This document shows positions 1 to 8,431 of a stretch of DNA of 64,000 nucleotides, in pieces. Each line of letters opens with the position of its first letter. Positions within the stretch are counted from its first letter, which is position 1. The stretch covers positions 21,096-85,095 of the forward strand of contig NZ_JODM01000027.1 in the NCBI RefSeq assembly GCF_000717995.1. Reading direction: 5' to 3'. This stretch comes from Streptomyces violaceorubidus. Lineage in GTDB: Bacteria > Actinomycetota > Actinomycetes > Streptomycetales > Streptomycetaceae. The notes under the pieces were generated by a model that ran no database searches, was not told the DNA's origin, and saw only the letters and a program-made list of their open reading frames with translations. The position numbers and the translations under genes are program-made.

Positions 1-801
1 CATGACCTTGCGCAGGTCGGCGTACTGCTTGACGAACTTCGGCACCCGGCCGCCGGTCAGCCCGAGCATGTCGGTCCACACCAGCACCTGGGCGTCCGTG
101 TCCGGGCCCGCCCCGATCCCGACCGTCGGGATGTGCAGGGTCCGCGTCACCTCGGCGGCCAGCTCGGCCGGCACCAACTCCAGGACGACCGCGAAGGCGC
201 CCGCGTCCTGCACCGCCTTGGCGTCGCGCAGCAGCTGCTGGGCCGCCTCCTCGCCGCGGCCCTGCACCCGGTAGCCCATGGAGTTGACGGACTGCGGGGT
301 GAGGCCGATGTGCGCCATCACCGGGATGCCGGACTCCACCAGCAGCTCGATCTGCCGGTGCGAGCGCTCGCCGCCCTCCAGCTTGACCGCCCCGACCCCG
401 GCCTCCTTGACCAGCCGGGTCGCCGAGCGCAGCGCCTGCACCGGCCCCTCCTGGTAGGAGCCGAAGGGCAGGTCGCCCACGATCAGGGCGCGGCCGGTGC
501 CCCGGACGACCGCGGCCGAGAGCATCGTCATCTCGTCCAGGGTGACGGGCACGGTGGTCTCGTAGCCGAGGTGGCAGTTGCCCGCGGAGTCGCCGACGAG
601 CATCACCGGGATGCCGGACTCGTCGAAGACGGACGCGGTCATCGCGTCGTACGCGGTGAGCATGGGCCACTTCTCGCCGCGCTCCTTGGCGGCGGTGATG
701 TCCCGGACGGTGATACGGCGGTTGATCTTGCCCCCGTACAGCGCCCTGCTCCCGTCGGCGGGGGTGCGCTGCGGCGTCTGGGCAGCCGAAAGCTGCGTCA
801 T
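1..801 (-). CDS. panB: 3-methyl-2-oxobutanoate hydroxymethyltransferase (PanB), 3' end cut by window edge
   Basis: Ketopantoate hydroxymethyltransferase, the first committed step of pantothenate and coenzyme A synthesis; it transfers a hydroxymethyl group from methylene-tetrahydrofolate to 2-oxoisovalerate in the cytoplasm. The start ATG is at 799-801 and gives [13 protein letters not shown], followed by family hallmarks: [25 protein letters not shown] (metal-binding Asp of VGDS), KLEGG and HIGLTPQS. 267 codons are present and the frame is open to base 1, so only the last roughly 15-25 residues are missing. The N-terminal 20 residues before the conserved core are longer than in E. coli, as is usual in Streptomyces. 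It stands alone here, read leftwards away from the exported phosphatase at 1153. Function is secure from the motifs; the true stop is outside the window. Confidence 0.96.
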   Translation of the reverse strand, partial: MTQLSAAQTPQRTPADGSRALYGGKINRRITVRDITAAKERGEKWPMLTAYDAMTASVFDESGIPVMLVGDSAGNCHLGYETTVPVTLDEMTMLSAAVVRGTGRALIVGDLPFGSYQEGPVQALRSATRLVKEAGVGAVKLEGGERSHRQIELLVESGIPVMAHIGLTPQSVNSMGYRVQGRGEEAAQQLLRDAKAVQDAGAFAVVLELVPAELAAEVTRTLHIPTVGIGAGPDTDAQVLVWTDMLGLTGGRVPKFVKQYADLRKVM

Positions 802-1152
802 GGCAACGGCTCCTTCATGTCATCTCGAGGCGCCCTGACGGCGTCCCCGGATCCCCTCCATGGTGGCACCTGTGGCGGCCCGACGGCTAGGGGACCCCCG
901 TCACGGTCCCCGGCACCGGCCCCGGCACGCCCGGCACGGTCCCCGGCAGGGGGCGGTGCACCACTCCGGGGCACATGTGCCCGTTCTGTCACAGAGTCGT
1001 CCGTCCCGGCCCGGTGCGGAACTCCGCGGGACGGCCCGTACGTCCTCGTGCCCGTACGGCCGTCGAGGGACGGCGGGATCGGAACCGATCATCCCCTATG
1101 GTGCTGAGTCACAGGGGGCGACGGTGTGCACGGCAGGCAGTGAGGCGACGGT
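802..1152. other. Intergenic region between panB and the EEP-family gene
   Basis: 351 bases with no convincing gene; open frames here lack family features. It must hold the divergent promoters of panB and the gene at 1153. Bases about 898-955 contain two copies of a short C-rich string (CACGGTCCCCGGCA) separated by related sequence. I see no strong hairpin or operator. Confidence 0.5.
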
Positions 1153-2205
1153 ATGGCGCAGCAGGCGTACATGACGGAGACGGACGAGGGCGGCTCGGAT
1201 CCCGAGGGCCGCGAGAACCGGATTCGGCGCCTGTTCGCCCGTGCGGTCGGCGGCTGGCGCGGCGACCGGCGGATCTGGCGCCGGGGCCTGATCACGGCCC
1301 TGGTCGCGCTGCTCCTGGCGGCGGTCATGGCGGCCCACTCGCACATCCCGAACGCCATCGGCAACCTCGGCAGCCTCACCGAGACCTTCCTGCCGTGGTT
1401 CGGCCTGCTGATCCCGGTCCTGCTGCTGATCGCCCTGGTCCGCAAGTCGGCGACGGCGCTGATCGCGCTGGTGGTGCCGGTGAGCGTGTGGCTCAGCACC
1501 TTCGGCGGCCTGCTCTTCGACAAGACCGGCTCCGGCGGCGACCTCACGGTGGCCACGCACAACGTCAACGCCGACAACCCCGACCCGGCGGGCACCGCCC
1601 GCGCGGTGGCCGCCGCCGGCGCGGACGTGATGGCCCTGGAGGAGCTGAAGGCGTCCGCCGTCCCGACGTACGAGAAGGCGCTGGCGGCGAAGTACCCGCA
1701 CCACGCGGTCGTGGGCACCGTCGGGCTGTGGAGCAAGTACCCGGTCGGCGACGTGCGGCCGGTCGACATCAAGCTGGGCTGGAAGCGCGCGATGCGCGCC
1801 ACCGTCGCCACCCCGTCCGGACCGGTCGCCGTGTTCGTCGCCCACCTGCCCTCCGTACGGGTGAAGCTGGAGGCCGGATTCACCGCCCGGCAGCGGGACA
1901 AGAGCGCCGACGCCCTCGGCGAGGCCATCTCCGACGAGAAGCTGCCCCGCAAGATCCTGCTGGGCGATCTCAACGGCACCGTGAACGACCGCTCGCTCAC
2001 CGCGATCACCTCCCAGCTGCGCTCCCCGCAGGGCGCCGTGGGCGACGGTTTCGGCTTCAGCTGGCCGGCGTCCTTCCCGATGGCCCGCATCGACCAGATC
2101 CTGGTCACCGGCGTGGAACCCACGACCAGCTGGACCCTCCCGGCGACCGGCAGCGACCATCTGCCGATCGCCGCGCGTGTGAAGGTCGACACAACGGCTT
2201 CCTAG
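1153..2205 (+). CDS. Membrane-anchored endonuclease/exonuclease/phosphatase family protein
   Basis: 350 residues. Three hydrophobic segments at about 37-56, 65-85 and 87-108 come first, so the catalytic domain (from about 130) is probably held on the outer face of the membrane. The catalytic domain shows the Mg-dependent EEP fold motifs in order: THNVNADNPD, MALEEL (metal Glu), GDLNGT, ARIDQILV and the C-terminal SDHLP with the catalytic Asp-His. Members cleave phosphodiesters in nucleic acids, sphingomyelin or inositol phosphates; substrate cannot be told from sequence. The ATG at 1153 is preceded by a weak GAGGCGA site; other ATG codons lie downstream inside the cytoplasmic tail. No operon partner is obvious, since the next gene starts after a 119-base gap holding a palindrome. 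Confidence 0.85.
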   Translation: MAQQAYMTETDEGGSDPEGRENRIRRLFARAVGGWRGDRRIWRRGLITALVALLLAAVMAAHSHIPNAIGNLGSLTETFLPWFGLLIPVLLLIALVRKSATALIALVVPVSVWLSTFGGLLFDKTGSGGDLTVATHNVNADNPDPAGTARAVAAAGADVMALEELKASAVPTYEKALAAKYPHHAVVGTVGLWSKYPVGDVRPVDIKLGWKRAMRATVATPSGPVAVFVAHLPSVRVKLEAGFTARQRDKSADALGEAISDEKLPRKILLGDLNGTVNDRSLTAITSQLRSPQGAVGDGFGFSWPASFPMARIDQILVTGVEPTTSWTLPATGSDHLPIAARVKVDTTAS

Positions 2206-2239
2206 AATTCGCCTGCGGAATACCCGCCCTGAGAGTCTT

Positions 2240-2256
2240 TGTTCCGTACGGGAACA
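2240..2256. promoter_or_regulatory. Palindrome TGTTCC-N5-GGAACA, candidate operator of the MFS gene
   Basis: A perfect 6-bp inverted repeat with a 5-base spacer, about 70 bases upstream of the MFS start and inside its presumed promoter. The shape fits a dimeric repressor such as TetR or MarR. No regulator gene lies next to it, so the binding protein is unknown. Confidence 0.55.
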
Positions 2257-2324
2257 TACAGTCGTCCCCGACCGGCCCCCCGGCCTCCCGTACGCGACCC
2301 CGCTCTCGAAAGGCGAGATCCCTC

Positions 2325-3566
2325 ATGCCCCTGGCCCTGCTCGCCCTAGCCGTGGGCGCCTTCGGCATCGGTACCACCGAGTTCGTGATGATGGGCCTGC
2401 TGCCCGACGTCGCGGACGACCTGGACATCTCGATCCCCACCGCCGGCCACCTCGTCTCCGCCTACGCGCTCGGCGTCGTCGTCGGCGCCCCGCTGCTTGC
2501 CGCGGCGACGACCCGGATGTCCCGCCGCGCCGTCCTGATCGCCCTCATGGCGCTGTTCGTGGTGGGCAACGCGCTGTCGGCCGCCGCTCCCGGCGAGATC
2601 TCCCTGCTCGCCGCCCGCTTCGTCAGCGGCCTGCCGCACGGTGCCTTCTTCGGCGTCGGCGCGGTCGTCGCCACCGGCATGGTGGCGCCGGAACGCAAGG
2701 CCCGCTCCGTCTCCCTGATGTTCCTCGGCCTCACCGTCGCCAACATCGTCGGCGTCCCGGCCGCCACCGCCATGGGCCAGCAGCTCGGCTGGCGGGCCAC
2801 CTTCCTCGGCGTGAGCGCGATCGGCGTGGCGGCGATAGCGGCGCTGGCCCTCCTGATCCCGCGCGACAGCGCTCCCGCCCCCACCGCGGGCCTGCGCGGC
2901 GAACTGGCCGCCCTGCGGTCCCTGCCCGTCTGGCTGGCGCTGGGCACGACGGTCGCGGGCTTCGGCGCGCTCTTCGCGGCGTACAGCTACATCACGCCGA
3001 TGCTCACCGACGCCGCCGGGTTCGCCGAGACCAGCGTGACGCTGCTGCTGGCCCTGTTCGGCGTCGGCGCCACCGCGGGCAACCTGCTGGGCGGACGCCT
3101 GGCCGACCACTCCCTGCGCGGCACCCTCTTCGGCGGCCTCGCCTCCCTGGTCGTCGTACTGGCGCTGGTCCCCCTGCTGATGCGTACGCCGGTCACGGCG
3201 GCGGCTTCGGTGGCCCTGCTCGGCATGGCCGCCTTCGTCACCGGCTCGCCCCTGCAGCTCATGGTCATGGAGAAGGCCGCCGCGGCACCCTCGCTGGCCT
3301 CCTCCGCCAACCAGGCCGCCTTCAACCTCGCCAACGCGGGCGGCGCCTGGATCGGCGGCCTCGCCCTGGCCGCCGGGTTCGGGGTCACCTCCCCGGCGAC
3401 GGCGGGCGCGGCCCTGGCGGTCCTCGGCCTCGCGGTCGCGGGGGCGGCGTGGGCGGTGGACCGACGGCGCGCGGCCCTCGTCCCGGCCCCCGGGCGCAGG
3501 CGCGTGGTCGCGGCACACGTGCCGGAGACCGGCAGGACCGCGTCCCACGCCGGAGTGACGGAGTGA
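2325..3566 (+). CDS. MFS transporter, AraJ/DHA1-type drug or sugar efflux permease
   Basis: 413 residues with about twelve hydrophobic segments, beginning almost at residue 1 (MPLALLALAVGAFGIGTTEF). GTTEFVMMGLLPD is the characteristic first helix of the AraJ/YdhP/Cml subgroup of H+-driven exporters, followed by the conserved loop 2-3 motif around AAATTRMSRR and RFVSGLPHGAFFGVGA in helix 4. The start is set at ATG 2325 with AAAGGCGAG upstream; the same frame is open far upstream but that stretch overlaps the preceding gene and lacks transporter character. Likely exports small amphiphilic compounds; chloramphenicol-type or sugar export is typical of the family, but the substrate is not predictable. 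A palindrome at 2240-2256 suggests inducible control. Confidence 0.88.
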   Translation: MPLALLALAVGAFGIGTTEFVMMGLLPDVADDLDISIPTAGHLVSAYALGVVVGAPLLAAATTRMSRRAVLIALMALFVVGNALSAAAPGEISLLAARFVSGLPHGAFFGVGAVVATGMVAPERKARSVSLMFLGLTVANIVGVPAATAMGQQLGWRATFLGVSAIGVAAIAALALLIPRDSAPAPTAGLRGELAALRSLPVWLALGTTVAGFGALFAAYSYITPMLTDAAGFAETSVTLLLALFGVGATAGNLLGGRLADHSLRGTLFGGLASLVVVLALVPLLMRTPVTAAASVALLGMAAFVTGSPLQLMVMEKAAAAPSLASSANQAAFNLANAGGAWIGGLALAAGFGVTSPATAGAALAVLGLAVAGAAWAVDRRRAALVPAPGRRRVVAAHVPETGRTASHAGVTE

Positions 3567-3645
3567 CCGTTTCCCGTCACGCAGCGTAGACGCCCCCTCT
3601 ATCGTGTCGCGGGCGCGATACGGCGCGTACGACGGAGGGGTGCGG

Positions 3646-4497
3646 ATGTCGGTGAACGGCGAGACGGAGGAACCGGGTTGGGCGGTCGACCCGGACGACG
3701 AGTGGGGCGTGGCCGTCCTCACCACCGTGGGGCGGCAGTTGAAGCTGCGCCGCGAGGCGGTGGGCATGCGGGCGGGCGACTTCGGGGTGGCGGTCGGCTA
3801 CGGGGAGGATCTCGTCTACAAGGTGGAGGGCGGGAAGCGGATCCCCCGGCGGGAGTACCTGGAGAAGGCCGACCAGGTGCTGCGGGCGGACGGTCTCATC
3901 GCCGCGGCCTGGGAGGACGTGAAGAAGGTCCGGTACCCCAAGCAGGTGCGGGACCTGGCGAAGCTGGAGGCGCGGGCCGTCGAGTCGCTGTCGTACGGCA
4001 GTTACAGCCTGCACGGGCTCCTCCAGACCGAGGAGTACGCGCGGGCGCTGCTCGGCAGGCGGCGACCGGCCCTCACCGATGCCGAGGTGGAGAGCGCCGT
4101 CGCCGCACGGATGGGGCGCAAGGCGATGCTCGAACGGGACCCGGCTCCGGAACTCAGTTTCGTCCAGGAGGAGGCGACCCTCAGGCGTCCGGTGGGAGGC
4201 ATGATGGTTCTGCGGCGCCAGCTCGAACACCTGCTGGAAGTGGAGCAGTTGCGGCACGTGGAGATCCAGGTGATGCCGACGTCCCGCGGCGACCATCCGG
4301 GAGGCGGGCGGTTGCAGGTGCTCAAGTTCGACGACGGCACCGCGGTCGGCCGGGCCGACGACGTGTTCGGCGGTCGGCCGGTCACGGATCCCCGGCAGCT
4401 GCGCATCCTCGAACTGCGTTATGGCAGTATCCGGGCCGAGGCGCTGCCCGTCAGGGAGTCGGTGGCCTTCATCCAACAACTGCTGGGGGAGACATGA
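3646..4497 (+). CDS. XRE-family DNA-binding protein with DUF5753 domain
   Basis: 283 residues. An N-terminal helix-turn-helix (about residues 25-75: GRQLKLRREAVGMR...YKVEGGKRIPRREYL) precedes a DUF5753 domain (about 100-275, including LHGLLQTEEYARALL and ELRYGSIRAEALPV). This architecture is the usual Streptomyces partner of DUF397 proteins, as in the WhiJ-like developmental regulators. Start ATG 3646 is chosen because GGAGGGG sits 5 bases upstream; an upstream GTG at 3604 has no such site. The stop overlaps the DUF397 start by ATGA, so the two are translationally coupled. Unusually, the helix-turn-helix lacks the canonical TQ-x-L-A pattern (GDFGVAVGYGEDLVYKVE), so operator recognition may differ. 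The regulated promoter is unknown. Confidence 0.9.
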   Translation: MSVNGETEEPGWAVDPDDEWGVAVLTTVGRQLKLRREAVGMRAGDFGVAVGYGEDLVYKVEGGKRIPRREYLEKADQVLRADGLIAAAWEDVKKVRYPKQVRDLAKLEARAVESLSYGSYSLHGLLQTEEYARALLGRRRPALTDAEVESAVAARMGRKAMLERDPAPELSFVQEEATLRRPVGGMMVLRRQLEHLLEVEQLRHVEIQVMPTSRGDHPGGGRLQVLKFDDGTAVGRADDVFGGRPVTDPRQLRILELRYGSIRAEALPVRESVAFIQQLLGET

Positions 4498-4703
4498 CCG
4501 GTAAGGACAAACCCGTGCACCTCGCCGACCTGGCCTGGTTCAAGAGCAGTTACAGCGACACCAGCGAGCCCAGCGACTGCGTCGAGGTGGCGACAACGCC
4601 GGCCACCGTCCACGTCCGGGACTCCAAGCGTCCGGACGGCCCCCGCCTCGCCGTCGACTCGGTGACGTGGACGGCGTTCGTGGCCGGGGCGCTCGCGGAA
4701 TGA
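4494..4703 (+). CDS. DUF397 domain small protein
   Basis: 69 residues carrying the DUF397 signature: WFKSSYSD, DCVEVA, VHVRDSKRPDGPRL and a terminal WTAFVAG. Such proteins are encoded beside XRE-DUF5753 regulators throughout Streptomyces and are thought to modulate them, but the biochemical role is not established. It overlaps the upstream regulator by ATGA at 4494-4497 and the downstream kinase by ATGA at 4700-4703, so all three are probably made from one transcript at coupled rates. The ATG is unambiguous because of that overlap. Confidence 0.9.
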   Translation: MTGKDKPVHLADLAWFKSSYSDTSEPSDCVEVATTPATVHVRDSKRPDGPRLAVDSVTWTAFVAGALAE

Positions 4704-6805
4704 CGGACCGCGTGTCCCGCCCCGCCAGTGGCATACCGGCCGGGATCGGTCCCTACCGGCTGGAACGGCTGCTGGGCGAGGGCGGGATGGGGCGCGTCTA
4801 CCTCGGACGCACACCCGCCGGGAGTGCCGTGGCCGTCAAGGTCATCCACCGTGCCTACGCCGCCGACCCGGAGTTCCGCAGGCGCTTCGCGCTGGAGGTG
4901 GCGGCGGCCCGGCGCGTCCAGGGGCTCTACACCGTGCCCGTCGTCGCGGCGGACCTGGAGGCCGAGGAGCCCTGGCTCGCCACGGCCTACGCCCCCGGGC
5001 CCTCCCTCCAGCACGCCGTCGGTGAACGGGGGCCGCTGCCCGCCGGCGAGGTGCTGGCGCTGACGGCCGGGGTCGCCGAGGCGCTGGAGACCATCCACGC
5101 GGCCGGAGTGATCCACCGCGACCTGAAGCCCGCCAACATCGTCCTCACCGCCGACGGGCCCAAGGTCATCGACTTCGGCATCGCCCGCGCCGCGGACGTC
5201 ACCGCCGTGACCGCCACGGGCATGCGCGCCGGGACGCCCGCCTACATGGCCCCCGAGTACATCCGGGGGCAGGAGGTCACCGAGGCCGGTGACGTCTTCG
5301 CGCTCGGCCTCGTCGCCCACTTCGCCGCCACCGGACGGCCTGCCTTCGGCGGCGGCAGCGACCACGCGGTGGCCTACCGGATCATCGAAGCGGAGCCCGA
5401 CCTCGACGGCTGCCCCGCGTCCGTGCGCGGCGTCGTGGCCCGCTGCCTGGAGAAGGACCCGGCGCTGCGGCCGACGCCCACCGAGGTCGTCCGGCTCTGC
5501 GGCCGGGCCGCGAACGGGGAGTTCGACGACGGCCGCACGCCCACCGTCGTGTCCGCGCCCCCGGCGACCGGCCCGGACGCCCCCACCGCCACCGCCCCGG
5601 CGCGCACCCCGGCACCGGACGCCGCCCCCGAGACCCCGCCCGCACCGCCGTACGCCGCCCTGCTCGGTGGCGTCGGTGTCCTCGCCCTGTTCGCCGTACT
5701 GGTCGCGGTGCTGCTGCCGTCCTCGGGCGGCGCGCCGAAGAAGAAGCAGCCCTATCCCGTGGTCGCGGCGACCGCGATCTTCGCCAAGGGGACCAGCGGC
5801 GTGGCGTTCAGCCCGGACGGCAGGACGCTCGCGACCGGGGGCGAGGACGGGAAGGTGCGGCTGTGGAACCTCGCCACGCGCAAGGCCGGTGCCACGTTCA
5901 CCCAGCACGACTCGGCCGGGAACACCGTCGACGTCGTCGGTCTGACGTTCAGCCCTGACGGGAAGACGCTGGCTACCCGGAGCGACTACAGCTGGGTGGG
6001 CATGTGGGACGTGGCCGGGCGACGGCAGACCTACGGCATCCGGGAGTCGCCCGAAAGCCTGGCGTTCAGCCCGGACGGCAAGCGGATCGCGCTCGGCATC
6101 TCGTCGGGTGTGCTCCTGCGGGACGTCGCGGACCGCGGTGACGGCCCCCGCGCCTACCTGGACCACAACGTGCGGGTGAAGGACGTGGCGTTCAGCCCGG
6201 ACGGCAGGACCCTCGCCTCCGTCGGCGACTACTCCGACAAGCGCTACAGCCCCAACAACGAGCCGGGCAAGCTGTGGGACGTCGCCCACCTCGACCCGGA
6301 GCCCTACGGCCAGGGTGATCCGCGCCACGACCTCGCCCTGGAGGACATCACCTACGCCGTCGCCTTCAGCCCCGACGGCAAGATGCTCGCGACCGGCGGC
6401 CAGGGCGGCGGCGTGCGGCTGTGGGACGGGGCCACCGGCCGTCTCGGGGCAAGCCTCGACTCCCCCCTCGTCACCGACGCCCGGGACCTGGCGTTCAGCC
6501 CCGACGGCAGGACCCTCGCCGTCACCGCCGACCGGCGGGTGCTCCTGTGGAACCTGGCCGACCGCAAGCCCAGCGCCATCCTCGCCGACGACGAGACCGG
6601 CTTCGGCGCCGACATCCGCGAACTGGCCTTCAGCCCGGACGGCCGGTTCCTCGCGGGCACCACCACCGCGGGGCGCACCCTCATGGAGACCGCCGCCCCC
6701 GCCAGCGCCTCCGGGACCGACGCGGCCGACATCAGCGGCGTACGCCTGTGGAAGGTCCCGGAGAGCGCCGGCACCGGGACTACAGCACCGGCAGCGACTT
6801 CCTGA
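4700..6805 (+). CDS. Membrane-anchored Ser/Thr protein kinase with C-terminal WD-type repeats
   Basis: 701 residues. The Hanks-type kinase domain (about 18-275) has every catalytic element: GEGGMGRVY loop, VAVKV Lys47, HRDLKPAN with Asp141, DFG at 158-160, and the activation segment GTPAYMAPE. A Pro/Ala/Thr-rich linker leads to one membrane helix at about 317-340 (LLGGVGVLALFAVLVAVLL), then about seven repeats of the AFSPDG(R/K)xLA...VRLWDL type, forming a predicted extracellular beta-propeller. The kinase should therefore transduce an outside ligand or protein contact. ATG 4700 overlaps the DUF397 stop (ATGA). The 3' end overlaps convergent glnA2 by 26 bases. Coupling to an XRE/DUF397 pair suggests these are targets or regulators of the kinase, which is inference. 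Confidence 0.92.
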   Translation: MTDRVSRPASGIPAGIGPYRLERLLGEGGMGRVYLGRTPAGSAVAVKVIHRAYAADPEFRRRFALEVAAARRVQGLYTVPVVAADLEAEEPWLATAYAPGPSLQHAVGERGPLPAGEVLALTAGVAEALETIHAAGVIHRDLKPANIVLTADGPKVIDFGIARAADVTAVTATGMRAGTPAYMAPEYIRGQEVTEAGDVFALGLVAHFAATGRPAFGGGSDHAVAYRIIEAEPDLDGCPASVRGVVARCLEKDPALRPTPTEVVRLCGRAANGEFDDGRTPTVVSAPPATGPDAPTATAPARTPAPDAAPETPPAPPYAALLGGVGVLALFAVLVAVLLPSSGGAPKKKQPYPVVAATAIFAKGTSGVAFSPDGRTLATGGEDGKVRLWNLATRKAGATFTQHDSAGNTVDVVGLTFSPDGKTLATRSDYSWVGMWDVAGRRQTYGIRESPESLAFSPDGKRIALGISSGVLLRDVADRGDGPRAYLDHNVRVKDVAFSPDGRTLASVGDYSDKRYSPNNEPGKLWDVAHLDPEPYGQGDPRHDLALEDITYAVAFSPDGKMLATGGQGGGVRLWDGATGRLGASLDSPLVTDARDLAFSPDGRTLAVTADRRVLLWNLADRKPSAILADDETGFGADIRELAFSPDGRFLAGTTTAGRTLMETAAPASASGTDAADISGVRLWKVPESAGTGTTAPAATS

Positions 6806-8141
6806 GCTCGAACGCCGTGACCTGGGAGCGGTACTCCTCCCACTCCTGGCGCTTGTTGCGCAGGAAGAAGTCGAAGACGTGCTCGCCCAGGGTCTCGGCG
6901 ACCAGGTCGCTGCGTTCCATCAGGGCGAGGGCCTCGCCCAGGTTCTGGGGGAGGGGCTCGATGCCCAGGGCGCGGCGTTCCGCGTCCGAGAGGGCCCAGA
7001 CGTCGTCCTCGGCGCCCGGCGGGAGCTCGTAGCCCTCCTCGATGCCCTTGAGGCCGGCGGCCAGCAGGACCGCGTAGGTCAGGTACGGGTTGGCGCCGGA
7101 GTCGATGGAGCGGACCTCGACGCGGGCCGAGCCGGTCTTGCCGGGCTTGTACATCGGGACCCGGACCAGGGCCGAGCGGTTGTTGTGGCCCCAGCAGATG
7201 TAGGACGGGGCCTCGCCGCCGGCGCCCGCCGTGCGCTCGGTGCCGCCCCAGATGCGCTTGTAGGAGTTCACCCACTGGTTGGTGACCGCAGAGATCTCCG
7301 CCGCGTGCCGCAGCAGACCCGCGATGAAGGAGCGGCCGACCTTGGAGAGCTGGTACTCGGCGCCGGACTCGTAGAACGCGTTGCGGTCGCCCTCGAAGAG
7401 CGAGAGGTGCGAGTGCATGCCCGAGCCCGGGTACTCCGAGAACGGCTTCGGCATGAAGGTGGCCTGGAGGCCCTGCTCCAGCGCCACCTGCTTCATGACC
7501 AGGCGGAACGTCATGATGTTGTCGGCCGTGGAGAGCGCGTCCGCGTAGCGCAGGTCGATCTCCTGCTGGCCGGGGGCGCCCTCGTGGTGGGAGAACTCCA
7601 CCGAGATGCCCATCGACTCCAGCATGGTGATCGCCTGGCGGCGGAAGTCCATGCCGATGTTCTGCGGGGTGTGGTCGAAGTAGCCGGAGTTGTCGGCGGG
7701 GGTCGGGACCGAGCCGTCGACCGGCTTGTCCTTCAGCAGGAAGAACTCGATCTCGGGGTGGGTGTAGAAGGTGAAGCCCAGGTCCGAGGTGCGGGCCAGG
7801 GCGCGCTTGAGGACGTACCTCGGGTCCGCGAAGGACGGCGAGCCGTCCGGCATGAGGATGTCGCAGAACATGCGGGCCGTGCCGGGGGCCTCCGCGCGCC
7901 ACGGCAGGACCTGGAAGGTCGACGGGTCCGGCTTGGCGATCATGTCGGACTCGTACACCCGGGCGAATCCCTCGATCGCCGAGCCGTCGAAACCGATGCC
8001 CTCGTCGAAGGCCTGCTCCAGCTCGGCCGGGGCCACGGCGACGGACTTGAGGAAGCCCAGAACGTCCGTGAACCACAGGCGTACGAACCGGATGTCGCGC
8101 TCCTCCAGCGTCCGGATCACGAACTCCTGCTGCTTGTCCAT
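6780..8141 (-). CDS. glnA2: Glutamine synthetase-like ligase GlnA2 (gamma-glutamylpolyamine synthetase type)
   Basis: 453 residues of the GSI fold with the metal and ATP sites conserved: GFDGSAIEGF, EIEFFLL, HHEGAPGQQEI, GSGMHSHLSLF and NNRSALVRVP. It is not the housekeeping enzyme: the stretch equivalent to the adenylylated Tyr397 region reads DDVWALSDAE, with Trp382 in place of Tyr, so GlnE should not modify it. The S. coelicolor protein at this locus, GlnA2, is described as gamma-glutamylating polyamines for polyamine catabolism; the name here rests on sequence and position recall. The ATG at 8141 has GGGGAAG upstream; an ATG five codons earlier has only AAGG directly against it. Monocistronic, convergent with the kinase. 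Confidence 0.88.
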   Translation of the reverse strand: MDKQQEFVIRTLEERDIRFVRLWFTDVLGFLKSVAVAPAELEQAFDEGIGFDGSAIEGFARVYESDMIAKPDPSTFQVLPWRAEAPGTARMFCDILMPDGSPSFADPRYVLKRALARTSDLGFTFYTHPEIEFFLLKDKPVDGSVPTPADNSGYFDHTPQNIGMDFRRQAITMLESMGISVEFSHHEGAPGQQEIDLRYADALSTADNIMTFRLVMKQVALEQGLQATFMPKPFSEYPGSGMHSHLSLFEGDRNAFYESGAEYQLSKVGRSFIAGLLRHAAEISAVTNQWVNSYKRIWGGTERTAGAGGEAPSYICWGHNNRSALVRVPMYKPGKTGSARVEVRSIDSGANPYLTYAVLLAAGLKGIEEGYELPPGAEDDVWALSDAERRALGIEPLPQNLGEALALMERSDLVAETLGEHVFDFFLRNKRQEWEEYRSQVTAFELRKSLPVL

Positions 8142-8431
8142 CTTCCGCTTCCCCATCCTTGCTGGTCAGGCCGCCTGTCTCCGGTACGGCGGGAGGCGGT
8201 CGGGCACCTGAGCATCACACCACAGCGCCGTTACGTGTGCGTTGCGGACCTCCGTAGACGGGCCCACCCCGTGACCGCAGCGTAGAGGCCACCTGTTCGA
8301 TCGGGCCATTCCGGGGCTCCGGCCGGGACGGATCCGGTGCCCGCCCTACGAAGGACGGGCCCCGCGCGATTACGATCAGCGGACCTCACGCTCGTCCGTC
8401 CCCCGATTCCTTCCCAGAAGGGCAGCACCCC

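Noticed and set aside
2325..3566. Much longer form of the MFS protein reading from 975
   Set aside because: The upstream part overlaps the EEP-family gene in another frame and reads as Arg/Gly-rich antisense-like protein; a good start exists at 2325.
8142..8431. GlnR box before glnA2
   Set aside because: No GTnAC/GaAAC pattern at 11-base spacing was found in this gap, unlike at glnII and glnA.
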